Positions 57,028 through 64,000 of a stretch of 64,000 nt of DNA are shown here, piece by piece. Under the pieces are notes generated by a model. The model saw only the letters and a list, made by a program, of their open reading frames with translations. It was not told the DNA's origin and did no database searches. The DNA is from Porphyra umbilicalis. Lineage: Eukaryota > Rhodophyta > Bangiophyceae > Bangiales > Bangiaceae. Both the position numbers and the translations under genes were made by a program. Positions within the stretch are counted from its first letter, which is position 1. Each line of letters opens with the position of its first letter. The stretch is from assembly GCA_002049455.2 (NCBI GenBank), contig KV918816.1, forward strand, positions 247,088 through 311,087, read 5' to 3'.

Positions 57028-57234
57028 GCGCAGCGGGCCCAGAATCGTCGACAAGAACACGTCTGTTTTTGCCTGTTTTGAGCGTCTTGGAGGCCAGTGT
57101 TTCTGTTTAAAGAAACAGAATTCCTGTGCAAAACACAGATCGACCGCCCTTGACAGGCTCTCCAAGGCCATTCCATGCGATGTCCTTGCATATTTGTGTT
57201 TGCGAGAACAAGAATCGTTCCTCACTTCGCACAT
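57028..57234 (+). repeat. 207-bp dispersed repeat, copy 1
   Basis: Nearly identical to 63191-63397 in the same orientation and more distantly to 60803-61005 in inverted orientation. At 60.9 kb the unit overlaps the end of a Tigger-like transposase relic, so it is probably the 3' part of that transposon family. Confidence 0.8.
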
Positions 57235-57399
57235 AGCGCCTGATAGCAGGACCATAGATGCTTCTCCGTCTCTCACTCTTTCTGGAACGGTGAAGTGTTT
57301 ACGTGTCATGTTGTTTTTCTCTTTTTACGAGTGGAGATGCATCTATCCGGGCGAACAGATGATGTTGGCGCCCTTTATGGAAAAATATCCGCCTTGACA

Positions 57400-57580
57400 G
57401 AGCCCCAGGGCGGTTTGCAGATTATCTGTTCGTCCGAAAACACGCAAAAGCAGACGTGCTCTTGACGACAGTTTTGGACCCGCTGCGCTGGCGGTCCCGC
57501 TGGCGGACCACCTGCCTTCAAACATGCAAAGTACCAGACAACCGACAAGCGTGCCACCTGACCGCCACCCAGGCCACAAA
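57400..57580 (-). pseudogene. pogo/Tigger-type transposase remnant
   Basis: On the - strand, VARLSVVWYFACLKAGG then QNCRQEHVCFCVFSDEQ resembles the segment KACFTVVLCINATGAAG...QNGHQQHACFRLF at 60.9-61.1 kb. In DDE_1 transposases this is the Lys/Arg-x-T-V-x-x-x-x-N-A-T-G region. Only about 50 codons remain, without catalytic residues. Confidence 0.45.
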
Positions 57581-57599
57581 AAGGGGTGCTGCCGTCTAC

Positions 57600-59340
57600 A
57601 TGGAGGTTTCGCCGTCGTCTAAACCACCGTCGTCCCAGCTAGCACCGTCGCCGTCCCGCACACTGTCGCTGTCGACCCACTACCAATGTGATTCTGTTCG
57701 CCTCTTCCCGCATGACACAAGAAACGCGCCTCACCCGGAACCTTGGATCCGGATACCTGTGCTTCTGCGGCCTCTTCCGAGGCGTATTCAAAATGTGGTA
57801 ATTCTGCTCTGAACGCCGCGAGCCCCGCAGGTGAGTTTTCTTCATCGTTTTTCCATCTTGGGACGCGCGTCGTCCTAGCATTGCGTGTCGTACATCGTGG
57901 ACATCGACTTCTTCGCCTATATCCTTTCTGCTGACGAGATGGTATCTGACCTGAATCAGCGGCGCTTGTATGTGATTTAGTACATGCACGGGACTCTCGA
58001 CTATGACTTCTCGCATGTCCGGGCGTGCCGGACTCTGCAGGTCAATCATCTCGGGGCAAGCAGAAGTGCCGTGTGTGCTGGTTGCAAGGGAACACCATCA
58101 CCACGTGCCCGCTCTACTTGAACGCCACCCAAGCTTGTGGCTCCGGCCGGGCAACACGCACTGTGTGCCAGGTCGCGCGCAAGATGTGCAATGTGCCCGT
58201 CCACAGCGAGGACACGCAAGTCGCCAAAATTCCAAAATGATCACGCCAGCGAACCTCACTTGCAGTAAGCACAGCATGAATGACATGCACACCCGCTTTA
58301 CGGAGATCATGCGGAAGCGCCCCCTGACGGCGCGTTAACAGAAATGAAATAGCAAGAACAGGACGGCGGCCCTAGCTGCGGCCTCTAGCGATACTGGTAA
58401 CAGCCTATTGGCAGTTCATGTCACGCAGACTACTACTGTCAACAAGTGTTGCCTCAAAGGCGCGGCAGCTGAACCGCGGGCGCGACGTGCGGACGTGGTA
58501 GAGGCGGCTACGAGGAACGCTGGAGCAACAGCTGGAGGCGCCTGCCTGGCCGGCGCTATGGCGCCGACCAAGAGCACGCACGGCGACCGGGCGGTAACGG
58601 CGCCACCGATGGCACTCCCTCGCCCATCAAGCGCTGGGTCGACGGTGGAAAAGGAGCGCTCGTCAGCGCTGACGACTTTTGATGGGGCGTCTCGGGCGCT
58701 GCAGCAGCCCGAGTATACTCCCACCAAGCGATAAAGGGCGTCCTGAGGGATGTCAAGATCGACGCGGAGCGTATGGGATCCAACGCGGAAAGTCACGGCT
58801 CCAGAAACCCGTTTTCGGTACGTACAACAAGTACCCTATTGCGAACCGCGAGTATGAGGTTCGTGAACATATCTGATGTGTAGCTTTCACCTCAGGCGGG
58901 GTAAACGATGACCGCCAGTTGTGACGACCCGCAATATCTGAGCGGGTGCTCACTGACGGCCAAGATGGTGACGACTGATGTTGTCATGCCAATCCTGTCC
59001 GCGTGCGCTTTCGCGAGGGACATTTGCAATGTTTCTGCTCTTTTATCCGAGAAACAGCTCGTCCTGGGACTGCGCAGCGCCAACGACAACATTCGCGCGT
59101 ACCTCTTTAAGGTATGTGTCGATTGTTCTCCTGAAAGACTCAAAAGGAGTTGGGACAGTAAGGAGCAACGTGACAGTCTCACACTGCCTTACACACGAGC
59201 ACGACGCCACCGGTGTCCAGCCGGCTGCGCCGGATGTTATGCGCACTCAATCTTAAAACAACGTTCTGGCCGTGCATTCAAAGCTCCCTATGAATTCCTG
59301 TGCCCTCGGTACTTTTCTGTCCATTCTCATGGCCTGAGAC
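57600..59340. other. no supported gene
   Basis: Short open frames only. One at 58408-58734 (+) and its antisense counterpart are Ala/Arg/Ser-rich without domains. DNA near 58900-59260 has balanced composition and a 191-codon open frame (58908-59483) of unknown character that runs into the repeat at 59341. Confidence 0.35.
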
Positions 59341-59470
59341 ATTTTCAGACCCCACCAGTGAACCCCCTCGGCCCAAAAAGATCGGGGATAGAGAGGCAAT
59401 GGAGCCGTCAGATCGTGTTTAACACGAGAGCACAGGTGCACGCTGTTCGGCGGCGCCCGGCGCGCCCCAG
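59341..59470 (+). repeat. 130-bp direct repeat, copy 1
   Basis: Shares with 59824-59960 the order CAGACCCC/CTGACCCC, CCCCTCGG, GTTTAACACGAGAG / GTGCAACACGAGAG, GGTGCACGCTGTT, GGCGCGCC. Both copies are in the same orientation. Confidence 0.6.
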
Positions 59471-59823
59471 GTTCTGGAGCTGACTGTTTGGAGGAGATTG
59501 TGGGTGCCATTGTGGCTGGGATGGTGGATTCTGTGGGACGAACAGGCATGTAGACAGCGCGAGGTACTGGCTGTTGCGATCATCTTACCTTGAATACGCC
59601 CTGTGCTAGTGCGCGCGACTGTTCGGGGACAAGACCGTTCTGGGGAGGGCCATGATAGCCGTAGCACGTACGGTGGGACGGTACGGTGGAATGAGCGCAA
59701 ATGCCGCTTCACACGTCATGCAATATGGGCATCAACTGACTCAGTGCTTTTCGCTCGGCTGGTGGCCTTTTCTTCGTTGCTTTCCGTGTTCTGCGCTTTC
59801 TCCGGTGCGTGCCTGTGGTCTGA

Positions 59824-59960
59824 CTTTTTCTGACCCCCTCGGTTGACTCCCCTCGCCGGATAAGGTCGTGTTCTGGGGCGGCGGCGGTGCCGTTAGATTC
59901 CGTGCAACACGAGAGGAGAGGTGCACGCTGTTAGGCGGTGTGCGCGGCGCGCCACCTTGG
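59824..59960 (+). repeat. 130-bp direct repeat, copy 2
   Basis: Second copy of the 59341-59470 repeat, diverged. The roughly 350 bp between the two copies contains no gene. Confidence 0.6.
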
Positions 59961-60802
59961 GGGATGTGCTTCGCTTGTTCCGAGGCCGGTTCTTCCCCGC
60001 TCGATTTTGGTGCTTGTCTTGTTTGTCTGTCTCTCTTTGTCTTCTTTACCTCTGCGTGCGCTCGATAGCGGGCTTGGGACGCTGTTGGTTCAGTTGTTTG
60101 GCCTCTTTTCGTTTAATGCCGCTCACGCTCCTGCCTTTCTTGTTCCGTAGAGCGTTATATCCCGGGGAGTCATCATGTTCCTGTTCTTCGCTTACGTTTG
60201 TTTTCTTTCTTTTTTGTGCTGTTGCCGCTGTGCGGCGGTCCTGGCTGGGCAAAACGTGGCGTATGCTATGATTTCTTTTGAACGACAGCAACAGGACGCT
60301 TCTTTGCGGGCTTGTTACGGGGCGCCTTGACGAGGGGGGTGACAGATACGATTGTGCAACTCTCATCTGCACTGCAGGGGGTGCACATCGGCACGTTGGG
60401 TACTTCCGGAACGCAGGGATGGATGGGGGTGTTGGAAGCGAAAGGAACTGTGGTGCGGGAGGATTCTAGGTCGACCAAGCGGCGGTGGCACCACGAGAGA
60501 AGAGCTGCAAGGAGTCTGCACGTCGGGGGCGGCAGGCAGCTGGGGTATGCGGACAGCAGCGGGAGGAATGGGAGTGCAGGACAGAAAAAGACGGCGAGGG
60601 TGAGAAGGGAGCTCCTCGGGGCAGACGGCTTCTGAGCGGAATGCTTCGTGATGAAGAAGGGGCATGGCTGTCGGGTCTGTCCAAATCGGCGGATAGAAAT
60701 GGAGTAACTCCAGGTGGGAGCAGCGCCGTTGAGAGTGGACTGGAGGAAAGTGGCCAGAAAGAGAGAGACGATGAAGCATCTATGGCTCCGCTAGCGGGCG
60801 CC

Positions 60803-61005
60803 ATGTGTAGAGTGAGGCATGATTCGTCTTTTTTCTAACGCAAATAGGCACGGACCTCGATGGGATGGCCTCTGAGAGCCTGTCAAGCGGGGTCGATCAG
60901 TCTCTTGCGCAGGCCTGTTTCTTCAAACAGCAAAAAGGCTCCCAAAGCGGCTGAAAATAGTCAAAAGCAGGCGTGCTGTTGATGACCGTTCTGGGCCCGC
61001 TGCGC
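60803..61005 (-). repeat. 207-bp dispersed repeat, copy 3 (inverted, diverged)
   Basis: The reverse complement aligns along its length with 57028-57234 and 63191-63397. It overlaps and follows the Tigger-like coding relic on the - strand. Confidence 0.7.
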
Positions 61006-61240
61006 CCGTGGCGTTGATGCACAACACAACCGTGAAGCAAGCCTTGGTCTGCTGTGGCCCCGTGCCCCCGCGTGGTGCGGGCGCCGTGGGCTTACGTAGG
61101 ACCACATCGGTGCCATCTGGTAGTGAAGGGCGGCCTCGTCAATGTTGAACACGACATCCGCCTTCAAACCTACCATGTTGGCCAGCAGCTCGGCCACAAG
61201 GCGCGCCTGAAAATGCTGGCGCCCGTGCCGGCCCGCGCGC
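60923..61240 (-). pseudogene. pogo/Tigger-type DDE_1 transposase, catalytic fragment
   Basis: On the - strand, MAELLANMVGLKADVVFNID continues EAALHYQMAPMWSYVSP. FNIDEAALHY is the first catalytic Asp block of pogo/Tigger (DDE_1) transposases. A frame change follows, then KACFTVVLCINATGAAGPE, the downstream conserved strand, and a stop at 60923. A possible upstream part (SIFRRALWPS...) lies in another frame to about 61590. The remaining Asp blocks and the helix-turn-helix/CENP-B region are not recognisable. It is a relic, and the 207-bp repeat at its 3' side links it to two other relic sites in this window. Confidence 0.65.
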
Positions 61241-61589
61241 GAGTCCGCTTGCGGTGGTCGTACACGCTCCGTACCTCATTGTCATAAATGCCTGTGCACT
61301 TATCCAAAACACCTATAGGCACCTTGTCTGGTACCTGGGAAGTATGAAGCAGGCGCTCATACACCTGGATGGTCACCCGCCCCCACAAAGCACAGGGGTG
61401 ATAAAGGTGGGGGGGGGAAGAGGCCATTGTGCGTTTGGGGGAGGCAGCAGTGGTAGGATTTTCTACAGCTGGAGTGGGAGTGCTTTCCATCCACATGTAC
61501 CAAAGCACTGAAAAGAGGCGACAGCATGCATCTACAGTGGGAAATGATGAGAACAGGAATACGACAGCACGGCACATGTCAAACACAAG

Positions 61590-63190
61590 CTCTCAAGGGT
61601 GACGACACGACGTGCGCACTGCCACCACGAAGATAAGAGAGCTTGTACATACCAGTAAATGCATTTCTGGTTGATGTTGCGCCGGGGCAGCTGCTTCTCA
61701 AAGGAAGGGAAGAGAAAAGCAGGGACGGCCACGTTGCGTAATGAACGGGCGCTTGTCGTCAGCTACGGCGAGGGATGACGCTGATGCTACGCGCTGCGCT
61801 GGGATTCGGCGTGTCCCTGCTTGCATACGTGGCGAAGGTTTTCCGGCGCCGCCGTTGTCGCAGTGGGCAAGGCGTGAGCAGCCACGGCAGCAGCGGCGGC
61901 GCAGAATATCTGTGCTACCGCAAAATATATTGAACAACATCGTTCTTTCCCCTGCCCTTCAGGACAGGGTACTAATAATCATGCGCATAGGGGACGCCAC
62001 TCTATAACGTTTTCCCGAGCTAGTGCACGTTTCGGGAGTACTTGCGAAAAAGAGGGGTGGCCGCGGAAGGACCTCGCACGGCTCAGGCAGACGTCGCCGT
62101 ACGATGAGTCCGACATGGTTAGAAGCGCCACTCTGCAAAGTATCTCTGCATGTGTTTTGGCAGCATGGCCGTACGTTGGGCGTTTGTGAGGTCCAACCAT
62201 GCGGAGGAAGGGGTTTCTTTACGCTCAGATGGCTTGAAACGGGGGGTCTGTGCTTCAGAAGAGCTGGAAATGAGGATGCGTGCTGCATATGACCGCGTCG
62301 GGTGAGAAATTGAGGGCGTCATTGGGGGAGCCTGCTCTGAGATGCTCAAAAGGGTGTTTTTGTTCTTCAAAACTTTGAACGCGCAGGAGAGGGCCAAGAT
62401 AGGGGACAGCCGAGAGGCGCGGAATGTGGTGTGACCGCGGCGCGCAGTGACTGAAGCGGGCAGTCGCGAGTGGCGTGGCTCAGCTGCCCGCGTGGTGCTG
62501 TGCGCGGGCCTGTGACGAGGAGAAGGCGGCGCCGTGCGTGTGGCCCGTGCGAGGGGGTGGTGGTATCGCGGTGGCAAAACTGGCCGTGCGGGATGTCGCG
62601 CAGGTGACCGCTCGGTGGGTCGTGGGGGGAGGAGATCGAACAGGGGGGTACGTAAGGGGGATTGCGGAGGGGTTGAGGGACCGTGGGGATGGAAGGGGGG
62701 GGGATGAAGACGCCACTGGCTTGCCGGTGGCAGCCCCTACGGCGGCGACGGCAGCCCTTGCGCCTGCGGCCCCTGCTGCGATAGGCTTGCTGCTGGCAAA
62801 AAACTTAGCCACCATGGACGAGGGGGCGGGAGCGGCGTAGCGTTTGCCCCGGCGAGCGGGTGAGCTGCGCGGTAGCGGCGGCGAGGGTGGACGTAGGTTT
62901 GAGGCTGGAGGGCTGGGGGGGGTGAGGCTGTCGGCGAGCCGCGCGTGACTTGGGAACGTCGCAAGCACGGCGTCGCCTGGGTGGGGGGCTAGGGCGCTCC
63001 GGGGCGGACGGCTCGGGCGCGCGCGCCTGCACGTGGACGCCCGCAGGGGCATGATAATAACAACCAGTGCAGTGCATGAAAATTATAGCCACGTGCCAAG
63101 TGAAGCGCGACGCGGCATGTTTCAAGTCTAAATAATGCTTCGGAACTGACACAAATAGACGGTCTTCGACAACAGCACAACTCCAGGCCA
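61590..63190. other. no supported gene; possible upstream remains of the Tigger-like element
   Basis: A - strand open frame (63052-62480) is Pro/Ala/Ser-rich with a SSMVAKFFASSKP stretch, and another (62577-62119) contains SSAWLDLTNAQRTAMLPKHM. They lie upstream of the Tigger relic on the same strand and could be degraded exons, but I see no diagnostic motif. Confidence 0.3.
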
Positions 63191-63397
63191 GCGCAGCGAG
63201 CCCAGAACCATCGTCAAAAGCACGTCTGTTTTTGCCTGTTTTGAGCCTCTTGGAGGCCCGTGTTCCTGTTTCAAGAAACAGAATTCCTGTGCAAAACACA
63301 GATCGACCGCCCTTGACAGGCTCTCAGAGGCCATTCCATGCGATGTCCTTGCATATTTGTGTTTGCGAGAACAAGAATCGTTCCTCACTTCGCACAT
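63191..63397 (+). repeat. 207-bp dispersed repeat, copy 2
   Basis: Nearly identical in length and sequence to 57028-57234, including a long stretch around GACAGGCTCTC and GCATATTTGTGTTTGCGAGA. Flanks differ, so it is a dispersed and not a segmental repeat. Confidence 0.8.
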
Positions 63398-64000
63398 TGC
63401 ACCCGCAAGCAGGGCCATTCCGAGTCCGATTTGTGTCGATCGGGCCCGGGCAGAACTCGACAAGCAGCTGACTCTCTTCTAGTGCTACTTCTCAATACTT
63501 TTACCCTGACCAGACGAACAACTCAGAGGCCGAACAAGACCGAGGACTCACTGTACATAAATACCAGTAGTCACCTCTGGAAGAGGTGAGGAGCGAAGCT
63601 CCCTATTCATACCCCACGAGATGAACCTGGTGAACAGTCTACGATTACCCGCGCGAGGCGGCTCGAAGACGAGTGGCTGTGCCCGGCGGCTGGCGCGGGG
63701 CTGGCAGCAGCCATCTGGCCGACGTTACTCGTCGCCAGGTCACCGCTTTCCGACGCAGCAGCTGCATCGTGCGCCCCGTCTGCCACCACACCCAGCGCCT
63801 CTACCCGCACCGTTGGCGCCGCCACTGGCACGGCCGTGGGGGCCGTCCCGGCCTCCGCGACCGCCGCGTCGGTGACGACAGGTCGGCGCCAACGCTCCCA
63901 CGACGTGGGTGAACACCGCGTCCACCCGTAGCCGGCCTCGTAGGTACCCGCGTCGATCGCAGCCGCGTGCCGCACCGCCTGTACAGGGTCTTCCTGGGGT
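63398..64000. other. no supported gene at the right edge
   Basis: A - strand open frame (63975-63607) is Ala/Val/Gly-rich (AVAEAGTAPTAVPVAAPTVR) and may continue beyond the window, but no family is recognisable. Confidence 0.3.

Overview
The window reads as nuclear DNA of a GC-rich eukaryote. Protein genes are split by short GT-AG introns (127 to 253 bp), coding regions are rich in Ala, Pro, Gly and Arg, long C or G homopolymers are common, and eukaryotic DNA transposons (KDZ, PIF/Harbinger, pogo/Tigger types) are abundant. A bangiophyte red alga such as Porphyra or Pyropia is my best guess, from overall character only; other GC-rich protists remain possible.

Region 1-29 kb holds the host-type genes. 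They are the 3' end of an acidic/basic protein (2-529, +), an organellar-type YbeY endoribonuclease (937-2242, -), three paralogues of an unrecognised two-exon family ending in a bZIP-like basic region (4939-6787 +, 8294-9917 +, 18124-20465 -), a monoglyceride-lipase-like alpha/beta hydrolase (22551-24343, -) and a four-helix tetraspanin-like membrane protein (26504-27996, -). In most of these the conserved reading frame changes inside or next to a C/G run of about 9-12 nt, so assembly indels or real homopolymer frameshifts must be considered. A truncated PIF/Harbinger transposase and several minisatellites lie between them.

Region 29.38-43.66 kb looks like one large DNA transposon. It is bounded by imperfect terminal inverted repeats and carries a 1172-residue KDZ-type transposase with a SWIM zinc finger, a zinc-ribbon protein, a Pif1-like helicase (with one in-frame TAG) and a 686-residue protein of unknown family. 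The last two genes converge with 4 bp between their stop codons.

Region 43.7-56 kb is a transposon graveyard. It has AT-rich nested inverted repeats, a decayed PIF transposase, and two related copies (47.8-50.9 and 52.9-55.7 kb) of a two-gene Harbinger-like element. Each copy pairs a DDE transposase on the + strand with a convergent SAP plus Myb-like protein gene on the - strand, and the intron position in the latter is conserved.

Region 56-64 kb is mostly non-coding. It holds palindromes, a 207-bp dispersed repeat in three copies and remnants of a pogo/Tigger-type transposase. No rRNA, tRNA, CRISPR array or bacterial-type operon was recognised.
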